A DNA stretch of 40,497 nt from Thermoplasmatales archaeon SW_10_69_26 (GCA_003009755.1 PXUB01000025.1:104244-144740), one strand, 5' to 3'; numbered from the stretch's first letter, positions 7,543 to 16,405 are shown. The notes: generated by a model not told the origin, from the sequence alone. Translations and numbers: made by a program.

Positions 7543-8634
7543 GTGCTCGACCCCGTCTCGGCGTTCTCCCACGCGAGCGTTCTCCGGTGGCGGCTCGTCG
7601 CCGGCGCGGCGCTCGTCGCCTTGATCTACGCTGGCTTCCGAGCGCGCGCCGACGTGGCCGAGCGCATGGGGTTCACCGACGCCGACGTGGCCCTCGTCAC
7701 CGTGGGGGCGCTGGCGGCGCCGGTGCTGAGCGTCCCGGTGGCCGTCGTCGACGGGGCCGTGTTCGCCGTCAACCTCGGCGGCGCGCTCGTCCCGTTGATC
7801 ATCGCCTGGCGGTTGCACCAACGTGGCCACCTGCCGCTGGGCCGGACCGCGGTGGGGGCCGTTCCCGTGGCCCTGGCGACGTGGTACGTCGTCGACGTGC
7901 AGCCGGGCGTGGGCGTGGTCGCCGGGTGGCCGGAGTTCATGTTGCCAGCGCTGGTGGCGCTCGTCGTCGGCCTGGTCGCCGGCGGCATCGAGCCCGACCG
8001 GGCCGGTCCGATCGCGCTGGCGGCCGGCTCCTTCGGGGCCCTCGTCGGAGCCGACCTGGTCACCTTGCCCGAGGTGCTGGCGGTGGCGCGGGAGGCACCG
8101 CGGGGGGCCGCGCTCGTGGTCGGCGGGGGTGGCAGCTTCGATCTGGTGTTCCTTGCGGGCGCGCTGGGGCTCGCGTTGAGCCTCGCGTTGACCCTGCTCG
8201 TCACCGAGGCGACCCCGGCCAAGCTGGGCGCTCGCCGCGGCCGAGCCCTGCGGGTCGCCGAGGCCGACCAAGTATTGGCCCAGCTCGATCCCTTGCCGGG
8301 CTGGACGCCGCGCGAGCAGGCCTTGGCTCACTTGGCCCGAGCCAATCTGGCCCTGGCCAGCGACCGACGCGCCCGGGCGGCCCGCGAGGCTCACGAGGCG
8401 ATCGACGTGTTGTTGCGCGCGGGGTCCCCCACGCTGCTGGAGCGAGTGCGCCGAGGGGAGGCCGCGGACGAGATCGTCGCCGAGCTGGAGGGCCTGCAGG
8501 ATCGGGCGCAGGCGTCCGCCGACGAGGTGGGATGGGCGCAGGCGGCCGAGACGGTGGAGGCGGCCAAGCACGTCGCCGGCCGGCTGTGGCATTACGCGCC
8601 GGGGCGCGTGCGTCCGGAGGGGTGGCGAGCGTGA
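7543..8634 (+). CDS. DUF1614-like multi-pass membrane protein with helical C-terminal domain
   Basis: A 363-residue protein with two parts. Residues about 15-235 are membrane-embedded and carry the landmarks of the DUF1614 family: VDGAVFAVNLGGALVPL near residue 70, a glycine-rich GALVGADLVTL segment and GGGGSFDLVFLAG before the last helix. Residues about 240-363 form a soluble, arginine- and alanine-rich helical domain that the usual DUF1614 protein lacks. The molecular function of DUF1614 proteins is unknown. The GTG at 7543 has a TATA-like cttacatc about 29 nt upstream. Its last bases overlap the next gene as GTGA, making it the first of a four-gene coupled operon. Confidence 0.75.
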   Translation: MLDPVSAFSHASVLRWRLVAGAALVALIYAGFRARADVAERMGFTDADVALVTVGALAAPVLSVPVAVVDGAVFAVNLGGALVPLIIAWRLHQRGHLPLGRTAVGAVPVALATWYVVDVQPGVGVVAGWPEFMLPALVALVVGLVAGGIEPDRAGPIALAAGSFGALVGADLVTLPEVLAVAREAPRGAALVVGGGGSFDLVFLAGALGLALSLALTLLVTEATPAKLGARRGRALRVAEADQVLAQLDPLPGWTPREQALAHLARANLALASDRRARAAREAHEAIDVLLRAGSPTLLERVRRGEAADEIVAELEGLQDRAQASADEVGWAQAAETVEAAKHVAGRLWHYAPGRVRPEGWRA

Positions 8635-9104
8635 GGGCCCAAGCGATGGAGGGGCCGGCGGCGGCGCCGTTGCTCGACCGGGCGGCGGCCTACCTGGTGG
8701 ACAGCCTCGTGACGGCGCTCGTGTGGGGGCTGCTCGTCGTCGCGTTCACCGGGGATCCGCTGGCGCCGGCGACGTGGGATCCGACGCGGGCCCAGGTGCT
8801 CTCGATGCTGTTCCTCGTCATCCCGTTCGGCTACTTCCTCGCCTTCGAGGGCGCGTGGGCCACCACGCCCGGCAAGCGCCTGTTCGGGCTGCAGGTCACC
8901 GACGGGCAGGGGCGACGAGCCGGCGGCTACGAGGCCACGGTCCGCAACGTGTTGCGCTTGGCCTGGTCGCTGGGCCCGCTGGGGCCCCTCTTCCTGACGT
9001 TGGACGCGGCGTTGGTCCAGTGGACCGAGCGCGACGTGCGGATCGGCGATCACGCGGCCGGCACGCGCGTGCGCCGGAGCCTCGAGCCCGTCATCCCGCT
9101 GTGA
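8631..9104 (+). CDS. RDD-family membrane protein
   Basis: A 157-residue protein with the RDD layout: an N-terminal Arg/Asp helix (LLDRAAAYLVDSLV), a second hydrophobic segment (residues about 60-80), the TTPGKRLFGLQV block near residue 82, and a final RIGDHAAGTRV. RDD proteins are small polytopic membrane proteins, some linked to Na+ or Li+ transport, but most have no assigned role. The GTG start is chosen because it forms a GTGA overlap with the upstream stop, which recurs through this operon; an ATG at 8646 is the alternative. Confidence 0.88.
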   Translation: MRAQAMEGPAAAPLLDRAAAYLVDSLVTALVWGLLVVAFTGDPLAPATWDPTRAQVLSMLFLVIPFGYFLAFEGAWATTPGKRLFGLQVTDGQGRRAGGYEATVRNVLRLAWSLGPLGPLFLTLDAALVQWTERDVRIGDHAAGTRVRRSLEPVIPL

Positions 9105-9454
9105 GCCACCCAACGTTTTCCAAGACGGGCACGCTGGCCCCGCGCGTGGAGACGATCGCGGTCTACCCGGTGCACGCCGCTCCCGACGCCCCGCTGGCCC
9201 GCCTCCGTGAACGGCTCGAGGCGGCCGGGTTCTCGGTCGACGACGCCGAGGAGCTGGATCTGGCCGCCCGGCGCGGCGTCGACCGCCTGTTCGTGGGACT
9301 GGGCGCCCACGAGGACGGCCTGGCGGCGCGCTGGAAGACCAAGAGCCTCGTGCCCGGCCGAGCCCGCAGCACCCACCAGATCGCCGAACAGGTGTTGACC
9401 GAGGTGTTGGGCTCGCCCGAGCGGCGGTTCACGCCCGGGGAGGGCTCCCCGTGA
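9101..9454 (+). CDS. Small soluble protein of unknown function in membrane operon
   Basis: A 117-residue protein with no recognised family and no membrane segment. Its core (from about residue 16) starts ETIAVYPVH and alternates strands and helices, with a conserved-looking FVGLGAHEDGLAARWK in the middle and a C-terminal helix. It looks like a small alpha/beta domain. The GTG at 9101 overlaps the RDD gene stop as GTGA; a second GTG at 9146 lies 25-30 nt after acgttttcc (9113-9121) and could be an alternative start from an internal promoter. Context ties it to the DUF1614/RDD/zinc-ribbon membrane set. Confidence 0.72.
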   Translation: MSHPTFSKTGTLAPRVETIAVYPVHAAPDAPLARLRERLEAAGFSVDDAEELDLAARRGVDRLFVGLGAHEDGLAARWKTKSLVPGRARSTHQIAEQVLTEVLGSPERRFTPGEGSP

Positions 9455-10350
9455 CGCGGGAACCGTGTCCCCGTTGCGGCAGCCAGCGGCCGACGTTGGG
9501 TCCCTGCCCGGAGTGCGAGTACGAAGACCCCCATCCAGGCGTGCTGGGCTCCTACCGGCAGGCCTGGGGCGAGATCGTGGACCGGCCGAGCCTGCTCGTG
9601 CCGTTCGTGTTGCCGACGATCCTGTTGTTCGCGCTGCGGGGCCTGCTGTACCTGGGCGGGCATCTGTCGGCCGCCGGGCGCGTCGTGGAGGGGTTGGCTG
9701 GGGTGCTCGTGCTCTACCTGGGCATGAGCTGGTACTTCGCCGCGATCGGCAGCGTCACCGACCGGGACAGCGCCGGCCCCGAGGTGCCCGGTGGCCCGGT
9801 CTACGTGGCCTCGGCGGTCGGGGCGGCGATCGTGGCGGCGCCGCTGGCCGGCTTCGTCTTGCTCGTCGGTCTGCAGGGACCCCAGAGCCTGGGGGCGATC
9901 GGGCTGCTGGCCTCCGTGTTGTTGCTGTTGGTGTCGCTGGTCGCTGCCGGTCGCAGCCTGGGGCTGCCCGTCGAGGCGGCCCTGTCGGGCACCTGGTCGA
10001 CCCAGACGCTGGTCCGCGCCAACGATCGAGGCCGCGAGAACGGGGGCCTGGGCCTGGTGTTCCTGGCGTTCTTGCTGTTGATCCCGTTGCTCGTCCTGCC
10101 GCCGGTCACCCAACGCGTGATCCCGGCGCCCTGGGCCGGTTACACCCAGCTTGTGGTCAGCTTCCTCGGCTTGACGTTCGTCGGGGCCTTGTCCGGGTCG
10201 GCGGCCGCGATCGCGCTCTGGGAGGGTCGAGCTGGGGTCGAGGAGACGTTCACGTGCCCGCTGTGCGGCGAGGGGGCCCGCGCCCAAGCCGGCAGAGCCA
10301 GCTGCGAGTGCGGGCTCGAGGGGCCCTATTACGCCGGTGAGCGGGCCTAG
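9451..10350 (+). CDS. Membrane protein with zinc ribbons at both ends
   Basis: A 299-residue protein. Residues 6-23 form a rubredoxin-like zinc knuckle (CPRCG...CPEC), residues about 45-265 contain around six membrane helices, and the C-terminus (about 271-290) has a second cysteine cluster (CPLCG...CECG). The fold resembles Yip1-like or DUF4013-like membrane proteins with added ribbons, but I cannot assign it to a family. Both ribbons would be on the cytoplasmic side if the number of helices is even. The GTG start overlaps the upstream stop (GTGA), making it the last gene of the operon. Its stop overlaps the end of convergent scpB by 4 nt. Confidence 0.75.
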   Translation: MTREPCPRCGSQRPTLGPCPECEYEDPHPGVLGSYRQAWGEIVDRPSLLVPFVLPTILLFALRGLLYLGGHLSAAGRVVEGLAGVLVLYLGMSWYFAAIGSVTDRDSAGPEVPGGPVYVASAVGAAIVAAPLAGFVLLVGLQGPQSLGAIGLLASVLLLLVSLVAAGRSLGLPVEAALSGTWSTQTLVRANDRGRENGGLGLVFLAFLLLIPLLVLPPVTQRVIPAPWAGYTQLVVSFLGLTFVGALSGSAAAIALWEGRAGVEETFTCPLCGEGARAQAGRASCECGLEGPYYAGERA

Positions 10351-10970
10351 TCCGGATCCGTCCCGGGCACCGGCGGCGCATCGCGCGCGTCGCCGTCCTG
10401 GGTCTGGGGGGCGCCCCCGTCGGAGAGGAGGCCGACCTTCTCGGCGAGGTAGTTGCGGATGCGTTCGTTCTCGTCGGAGGGGATCCCGAAGTACTCGGGG
10501 AAGGCCGAGGTCGTCGTGAGCTCGTAGGTGATGCCCTCCCGCTCCTTGCTGACCAGGCCGAGGTCGACGAGCGTGCCGACGTGGCTGTAGACCTTGGAGC
10601 CGACCATGTCCTGCAGGTCGGATTGCAACAGCGGCTGGTGGTAGGCGATGAGGGCCAGCGTCCGGAGGACGTGGAAGGGGATCTCGGGCGGCACCAGGTC
10701 GCGGGACTCGTCGGCGAAGGCCTCCCGGAGCACCATGCCCCACTTGTTGCCCGATCGGACGACGTGGAAGCTGGTGCGCATCTCGGCGTAGCGAGCCTCG
10801 ATCTCTTCCAGGCACTCCTCGACGGTCTCTTCGCCGACCTGCGTCTTGGAGACGATCTCGTCCACGCTGAGGGGTTCGCCGGCGCTGAAGAGCGCGGCTT
10901 CGATCAGCAGGTCGGGGGCCTGGCGGGGATCGTCGGGGACGTCAGTTCGTTGCTTCAGCTTCGAGCTCAT
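10347..10970 (-). CDS. scpB: Segregation and condensation protein ScpB
   Basis: A 207-residue kleisin-interacting subunit (kite protein) of the SMC-ScpAB condensin-like complex, which organises and segregates the chromosome. It consists of two winged-helix domains: the first at residues about 18-95 (LLIEAALFSAGEPLSVDEI) and the second at about 100-170, with the typical LALIAYHQPLLQSDL and a GLVSKEREG wing. The C-terminal 30 residues are acidic and disordered. Its start lies 29 nt inside the end of scpA, so the two are translated from one message. Confidence 0.93.
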   Translation of the reverse strand: MSSKLKQRTDVPDDPRQAPDLLIEAALFSAGEPLSVDEIVSKTQVGEETVEECLEEIEARYAEMRTSFHVVRSGNKWGMVLREAFADESRDLVPPEIPFHVLRTLALIAYHQPLLQSDLQDMVGSKVYSHVGTLVDLGLVSKEREGITYELTTTSAFPEYFGIPSDENERIRNYLAEKVGLLSDGGAPQTQDGDARDAPPVPGTDPD

Positions 10971-12030
10971 CGTCGTCCACCTCCTCGGGGTCGGCGGGGT
11001 CTTGGTCGGGGACCTCGGCGATAGCGGCGTCCGGGTCGAGCAGGCGTTCGCGCGGCTCGAGGTAGATCGGGCCCTCCGGGAACGATTCCTGGCGGACGTC
11101 GACCATCTCGGCCTTCGAGAGGAACAGCGTCGAGACGAACACGGTGAGGTAGTCCTCGCGGGTGCCGTCGAAGACCTCGCGGATGTCGACCTCCTCCTCG
11201 TAGCCCTTGAGCCGTTCGCGGACGTGGTCGATCTCGGCCTCGAGGTCCTCCTCGTGGACCTCCTCCTCGACGGTCTCCTCCTCGTCGTCGGCCTGGGCTT
11301 GTGCCTCCTCGCGGGCCTTGCGGCGTTCTTCCTGCAGGCGTTTGCGCCGTTCGGCGCTGCGGCGGCCCTCCTCGAGGGCTTCGACGAGTTCGAACAGCGT
11401 CACCTTCCGGTCGCCTTGACGGAACACGGACTCGCTGAGCGGGGGGTCGTTGTCCTCGTCGAGAACCTCTTCAGTGTAGGTCTCGTCGGGGTCGGGCTCG
11501 GCGCCCCAGTCCTCGGGCATCTCGTCCCAGCCCACGTCCCAGGGCTCTTCCTCGGGTTCCTCGGGTTCCTCGTCCTCCTGGGCTCGGTCGAGCAGGCCTT
11601 CGGTCTGTTGGAGGAGCACGTTCCAGGCCATCGCCAACAGGCGACCGCCCGTGATGAGGTCGACCTCGGGGGTATCCTTGATGCGGTCGAGGTACAGCGT
11701 GGAGAAGTTGGCCAGGTCGATCGACCAGGGGTCCATGTGCTGGTCGGCGGCCAGGTGGAAGGTGAGGGCGATCGCGCGGTCGAAGGGGTTGCGGAAGCTG
11801 GCGACGTCCGAGCGCGCCATCTCGACGTACTCGGCCAACCGGTCGGGGTCGTGGTCGGCCAGCGAGCGGTGAAGCAACAGGTGTTCGACGACGTGGTTGG
11901 GCTCCTCGTCGTCGTCGAAGGAGGCTCCGTCGGCGGCCGGGCCGTGGTGGGCCCGCGAGACCTCGTCGATGCCCTGTTGGGCGGCGTCGACGAGCAGCGT
12001 CTGCAGTGTGCCGGAGCTGTCGGTGCCCAC
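10942..12030 (-). CDS. scpA: Kleisin subunit ScpA with long acidic insert
   Basis: This 362-residue kleisin bridges the two SMC heads and binds ScpB. The N-terminal helical domain that contacts the SMC neck lies at about residues 75-145 (FDRAIALTFHLA, DLANFSTLYLDRI) and the C-terminal winged helix that contacts the SMC cap at about 265-335 (TVFVSTLFLSKAEMV). At over 100 residues longer than most ScpA proteins, it carries an acidic linker and coiled-coil stretch (about 150-260) rich in E, D and R, plus an acidic tail. The GTG start is separated by a single base from the smc stop. It sits between smc and scpB. Confidence 0.9.
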   Translation of the reverse strand: MGTDSSGTLQTLLVDAAQQGIDEVSRAHHGPAADGASFDDDEEPNHVVEHLLLHRSLADHDPDRLAEYVEMARSDVASFRNPFDRAIALTFHLAADQHMDPWSIDLANFSTLYLDRIKDTPEVDLITGGRLLAMAWNVLLQQTEGLLDRAQEDEEPEEPEEEPWDVGWDEMPEDWGAEPDPDETYTEEVLDEDNDPPLSESVFRQGDRKVTLFELVEALEEGRRSAERRKRLQEERRKAREEAQAQADDEEETVEEEVHEEDLEAEIDHVRERLKGYEEEVDIREVFDGTREDYLTVFVSTLFLSKAEMVDVRQESFPEGPIYLEPRERLLDPDAAIAEVPDQDPADPEEVDDDELEAEATN

Positions 12031-12031
12031 G

Positions 12032-15000
12032 TCAGGCCTCCTTGAGTTCCTCGTGGGCGATCTCGTCGACGTCGACCGTGCCCAGCACCTGCGTGATGCC
12101 GTCCCGCATCGTGACGCCGTAGACGTGGTCGGCCAGCTTGAGCGTCACCTTGCGGAGCGAGACCATGATGAACTGGGCCCGGTCGGCCTGTTCGCGGACC
12201 ATGTTGGCCACGAGCTCGCTGTTGACACCGTCGAGGAACATGTCCACCTCGTCGAGGACGTAGAAGGGCGAGGGAGCGTACTGCTGGATCGCGAAGATGA
12301 AGGACAGGGCGGTGAGCGACTTCTCGCCGCCGGAGAGCGCCTCGAGCCGGTGGACGCTCTTCCCGCGGGGTTGGCTTTCGAGGATGAGACCGCCCTCGAA
12401 GGGGTCGACCTCGTTCTCGAGCTTGAGGCGGGCGCTGCCGCCGCCGGACAGCTTCTCGAAGATCGCCTGGAAGTTCTCGTTGACCTCGTCGAAGACCTTC
12501 ATCAGGGCCTGCTTCTTGCGCCCCAGCAACTCGTCGGCGAGCTCGATCAGGCTCTCGCGCTCCTTCTCGAGGCGTTCGAGCTCGGCTTCGAGCTCGTCGC
12601 GGCGCTGCTCTTGCTCCTCGTACTCCTCGAGAGCCCGCATGTTGACCGGTTCCAGGTCCTCCATGCGTGATTCGATGTGGCGGGCCTGCTCCTTGATCGC
12701 CTCCCGCGTGGCGTTCACCGTCTCCGGCGGCTCGGCCTCCATCGCCTCCAGCTCCTCGCGGGCCTCCTCGAGGTTGGATTCGATGACGGGGATCCGGCCT
12801 CGGAACTGAACGATGAGGTCGCTGTTGGCGTCGATGTTGTCCTGCACGCGGTCGCGCTCGTTCTCGAGCTGGTACTTGCGTTCCACCAGCTCGTCGCGCT
12901 CCTCGCGCAGCTCCTCCATCTGCTCGTCGTGCTTGCCGACGAGCTCCTCGAGGACGTCGATCTCCTCTTGAAGGTTCTCCTGCTTCTCCTCGTAACCGGT
13001 GATCTCGGCCTTGTGCTCGTCGCGTTCGGCCTTGAGCTCCTCGACGCGTTGGGCGAGCTCGTCGCGGCGCTCGCGCGCCATGCGCTGTTTCTCCTCGAGC
13101 GCCTCGCGGCGGGCCTCGAGGTCGCGGATCGAGTCCTTGACGTCGTCGAGCTCCTCGCGGAGGTCCTCGAGCTTGTCAGCAAGCTTCTCCTGGGTGGTCT
13201 CCATGAACTGCTGGCCCTTCTCCTCGCGCTTCTCGTCGAGGGCTTGCATACGCTCGTGGGTGGCCTCGGACTGCTCGCGGGCTTGCTCGAGCTCGCCGCG
13301 TGCTTCCTCGAGGTCCTCCTCGAGCTCCTCGCGCTTGGCTTCGAGGCTCTCGATCCGCTCGTTGGCCTCCTCGGCCTTGCGTTGTGCTTCCTCGCGCTCG
13401 GATTCCTGCTTGACGATGTCCCGCTCGACCTCGCGGAGCTGTTCGCGGATCTGGCGGACCTCGTCCTCGACCTGCTCGAGCTGGCTCTCGAGGGTCTCCT
13501 TCTGGGTGACCTTGTTGCGGAGCTCGTCGCCCAGCTCCTCGAGGTTGTCCTTGCGTTGAACGTTGAACCCGGAACCGGTGCGTTTCTTCGTCGAGCCGCC
13601 GGTCATCGCGCCGCCGGCGTCGATCTTCTCGCCTTCCTTGGTAACCATGCGGACGCCACCCATCAGGCGACGGGCAGCGTCGATGTCCTCGACGATGAGC
13701 GTGGAGCGGAAGACGTAGCTGAACGCAGCCTTGTACTTCTCGTCGAAGTCCAGCAGGTCGATGGCGAACCCGATCGCCTCGTCGTCGCGGGAGGCCATCA
13801 GGGCCTGGCCCTGGGGACGGCGGTAACTGAGCTTGTTGAGCGGTAGGAACTTGACGCGGCCGAAGTCGTTGCGTTTGAGGTAGTCGATGGCCTCGCTGGC
13901 CACCTCGTCGTCGTCGACGACGACGGCCTGCATGGCGCCGCCGGCGGCGATCTCGAGCGCGGTCTCGAGCTCGTTCTCCGGTTCGCCGAGCTCGGCGATC
14001 GTGCCGCACACGCCGTCCAGCTGACCGGTGTCGCGGGCTTCGAGCACGGCTTCGACGGCGCGCGAGAACCCGCCCACTCGGCCCTGGGCGTCGAACTCTG
14101 CTTTGAGCTGGTTGTACTTGTTCCGCAGCTCGCGGATCTCGGGGTCCAGCTCGTCGATGTCCTCTTGGAGCGCGGCTTGGCGCTTCTGTTTCTCGAAGAG
14201 GTCGTCGTTGAGCTCTTCCTTCCTATCCTCGAGCTTCTCGTGCTCCTTCTTCGCCTCGCGGGCGGCGTACGTGAGGTCCTTGGCCTCGTACTCGGCGGTC
14301 TCGACCTTCTCCGCGGCGTCGGAGAGCTCGGCTTCGAGGCGGGTGACCGTCTCCTCGAGGCTTTCGACCTCCATGCGGGCCTCGTGGTGGTCGGCCTGCA
14401 CGTCCTCGTACTCCTGCTTGAGCTTGGCGAGCTCGCGCTGGAGCTCGTGGGAGCGGTCGGAGCCTTCGCTGATGCGGTCCTTGGTCTGCTCGAGCTCGGT
14501 CTGGAGCTCGTCGGCTTCCTCCCGCCAGCGTTCGAGGGCCTCGTCCACGTCCTCGCGCTCGTCGAGCACCTCGTCGAGAGCTTCCTGGGCTCGGCTGTGG
14601 TCGGCTTCGGCCTCCTGGAGCTCGATCTTGACCTCCTGGAGCTCGTTGCGGAAGTGGTTGGCCATCTGGCGGGCGGTCGCCATCTCCTCGCGGAGATCCT
14701 GGAGCTTCTCCTGGCGGCGTTGGGCTTCCTCGCCGCCGAGGTCGGCCATCTCCTCGTCGAGCTCTTCGAGCTCGGTCTCGACCTCCTCGAGCTCCTCTTG
14801 GATGTCTTGCTTCTCGGCCTCGAGCTCCTGGCCTTCCTCCTCGTAGGACTCGATGGATTCGCGGACGTTGGCGAGCTCTTGATTGAGGCCTTCGATCCGT
14901 TTCTTGGCGAGCTTGGCCTGCACCTGTTTCATCTCGTCCTGCAGGTCGCGGTACTCCTGGGCTCGCTCCTTCTCGTCGGCGAGCTGCTTGAGCTTGCTTT

Positions 15001-15610
15001 GGACCTCGTGGAGGATGAGCCGCGTGCGCTCGAGGTTGTCCTCGACCTCCTCGCGCTGGCTTTCGGCGTCTTCCAGCTCCTCGTCGAAGCGCGTGATGCC
15101 AGCGATCTCGTCCAGGATGCCTCGACGCTCGGTCGTCGACATCGACACGATCCGGGTCACGTCGCCCTGCTGGACGATGTTGTACCCGTCGGCGCTGATG
15201 CGTGCGTGGGAGAGCAGGTCCTGGAACTCGGTGAGGCTGGAGGTGTCGCCGTTGACGTAGTAGTAGGAGTTGACGCGCTCGGGGTCGGAGGGGCTGCGCT
15301 TGATCCGGCGGGTGAGCACGATCTCGTCCTCGTCGACGGGGATCGTGCGGTCCTCGTTGGCGAGCACGAGGGAAACCTTGCACTCGTCGCGGGGTTCGCC
15401 GTTGGCGCCGCCGTTGTGGATGAGGTCGGCCAGGCGGCCGGCGCGGATCTGCTTGCTCGACGTGGTGCCGAGCACGAACAAGATCGCGTCTGAGATGTTC
15501 GATTTCCCGGAGCCGTTGGGGCCCGTGATCCCGGTGAAGCCCGGTTCGAAGGGCACCTCTTGCTGCCGGAACGATTTGAAGTTCTTCATCTCGACGCGTT
15601 TGAGGTACAT
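12032..15610 (-). CDS. smc: Chromosome segregation ATPase SMC
   Basis: This 1192-residue ATPase folds back at its hinge and works as a dimer with ScpA and ScpB to compact and segregate DNA. Visible parts in order: Walker A GPNGSGKSN at residues 30-38, coiled coil to about 505, hinge about 505-675 (GGVRMVTKEGEKIDAGGAMTG at its end), returning coiled coil, ABC signature LSGGEKSL near residue 1090 and Walker B with FYVLDEVDMFLD about 25 residues later. The ATG at 15610 is used because the family start MYLKRVEMKNFKSF begins there; upstream residues match nothing. It is the first gene of the smc-scpA-scpB operon. Confidence 0.97.
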   Translation of the reverse strand: MYLKRVEMKNFKSFRQQEVPFEPGFTGITGPNGSGKSNISDAILFVLGTTSSKQIRAGRLADLIHNGGANGEPRDECKVSLVLANEDRTIPVDEDEIVLTRRIKRSPSDPERVNSYYYVNGDTSSLTEFQDLLSHARISADGYNIVQQGDVTRIVSMSTTERRGILDEIAGITRFDEELEDAESQREEVEDNLERTRLILHEVQSKLKQLADEKERAQEYRDLQDEMKQVQAKLAKKRIEGLNQELANVRESIESYEEEGQELEAEKQDIQEELEEVETELEELDEEMADLGGEEAQRRQEKLQDLREEMATARQMANHFRNELQEVKIELQEAEADHSRAQEALDEVLDEREDVDEALERWREEADELQTELEQTKDRISEGSDRSHELQRELAKLKQEYEDVQADHHEARMEVESLEETVTRLEAELSDAAEKVETAEYEAKDLTYAAREAKKEHEKLEDRKEELNDDLFEKQKRQAALQEDIDELDPEIRELRNKYNQLKAEFDAQGRVGGFSRAVEAVLEARDTGQLDGVCGTIAELGEPENELETALEIAAGGAMQAVVVDDDEVASEAIDYLKRNDFGRVKFLPLNKLSYRRPQGQALMASRDDEAIGFAIDLLDFDEKYKAAFSYVFRSTLIVEDIDAARRLMGGVRMVTKEGEKIDAGGAMTGGSTKKRTGSGFNVQRKDNLEELGDELRNKVTQKETLESQLEQVEDEVRQIREQLREVERDIVKQESEREEAQRKAEEANERIESLEAKREELEEDLEEARGELEQAREQSEATHERMQALDEKREEKGQQFMETTQEKLADKLEDLREELDDVKDSIRDLEARREALEEKQRMARERRDELAQRVEELKAERDEHKAEITGYEEKQENLQEEIDVLEELVGKHDEQMEELREERDELVERKYQLENERDRVQDNIDANSDLIVQFRGRIPVIESNLEEAREELEAMEAEPPETVNATREAIKEQARHIESRMEDLEPVNMRALEEYEEQEQRRDELEAELERLEKERESLIELADELLGRKKQALMKVFDEVNENFQAIFEKLSGGGSARLKLENEVDPFEGGLILESQPRGKSVHRLEALSGGEKSLTALSFIFAIQQYAPSPFYVLDEVDMFLDGVNSELVANMVREQADRAQFIMVSLRKVTLKLADHVYGVTMRDGITQVLGTVDVDEIAHEELKEA

Positions 15611-15725
15611 CGCGTCACTCCGCGGTGGCGTCAGGCTGAGGCCACCGGGGCCAGCATACACTGGGGTCCCCGACTGGCTGCCTGCATCCCATCCGCTGTC
15701 CCAATGACCAGCGTACGTATTTAAG
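15611..15725 (-). promoter_or_regulatory. smc operon promoter and leader with hairpin
   Basis: The minus-strand cttaaata at 15718-15725 is a good TATA box. Transcription would start near 15693, leaving a leader of about 83 nt, which contrasts with the leaderless genes around. The leader contains a perfect 7-bp stem (cggtggc at 15623-15629 with gccaccg at 15641-15647, 11-nt loop) ending about 12 nt before the ATG, which could mask the start region. The rest of the gap up to 15897 shows nothing clear. Confidence 0.5.
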
Positions 15726-15897
15726 GGTTTTCAGATGCGGTCGCCGATATCGGGTCGCAGACAGGGAACAAGACCGGGAGAACGGCCATCTCGGCGCTGG
15801 AGACGCTCCACTGGAAGCAGTCGAGAGCACGGAAGAAGAGTGAAGGGGGGAACGAAAGCGGCGGGGCGCCGGGCGAGCCGACGCTCCCGGTCGGCGT

Positions 15898-16383
15898 TCA
15901 GTTGACCTTGCGGACGGCGCCGAGGACCTCGTCGACGTCCGGCTTCTGGCCAGGGTCGTCGGTGCTCCAGACCCACTCGACGTTCCCGTCGGACCCGATG
16001 ATGACGGTGGCGCGCTGGGCGGGGCGCTCGAGGCCCATCATCTCGTCGTACTCGAGGCCGAAGGCCTCGGTGGCTTCGCGGTTCCAGTCGGCGATCAGGT
16101 CGAATCCGAACCCGTTCTCGTCGGCCCACGTCTGCAGGGCGAACGGGCTGGCGACGCTGGCCCCGTACACGGAGGCGCCGGCGTCCTCGAAGTCCTCGAG
16201 GTTGTCGCGGAGGTCCGCCATCTGGTTCTCGCAGACCCCGGTGAACGCGAACGGAAAGAAGCCGATCACGACCGGGCCGTCCCCGATCTCCTCGGCCAGC
16301 TCGAAGTCGTCGACGTCCTGTCCGTCCGTGACCTTGGCCGTGAAGTTGGGGGCTTCCTCGCCCGGAGCGATGGTCGTCGTCAT
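15898..16383 (-). CDS. 1-Cys peroxiredoxin (AhpE/Bcp-like)
   Basis: A 161-residue thiol peroxidase that reduces hydrogen peroxide and organic hydroperoxides in the cytosol. The peroxidatic motif P-x3-T-x2-C is visible as PFAFTGVC with Cys51, and the active-site arginine is in PAQRATVII. There is no second cysteine in the protein, so it must be a 1-Cys enzyme recycled by an outside thiol. Length and the FALQTWADENGF region fit the AhpE group. The ATG at 16383 lies about 28 nt from a TATA-like ctttcatag. It forms a single-gene unit downstream of which the smc promoter begins. Confidence 0.93.
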   Translation of the reverse strand: MTTTIAPGEEAPNFTAKVTDGQDVDDFELAEEIGDGPVVIGFFPFAFTGVCENQMADLRDNLEDFEDAGASVYGASVASPFALQTWADENGFGFDLIADWNREATEAFGLEYDEMMGLERPAQRATVIIGSDGNVEWVWSTDDPGQKPDVDEVLGAVRKVN

Positions 16384-16405
16384 TGCATCCGAGGGATGTT
16401 AGCCC

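Noticed and set aside
7405-8592. Upstream extension of rlmE through the opposite strand of the DUF1614 gene
   Set aside because: The extension is R/Q/H/G-rich antisense sequence; the methyltransferase has its full normal length from the GTG at 7404.
9113-9121. Internal promoter acgttttcc with start at 9146 for the small operon protein
   Set aside because: Possible, but the GTGA overlap at 9101 repeats at all junctions of the operon and explains the start better; kept only as an alternative.
12297-15493. Long leucine- and serine-rich plus-strand frames opposite smc
   Set aside because: They are the antisense of the E/K/L-rich coiled coil of SMC; codon bias and family matches are on the minus strand.
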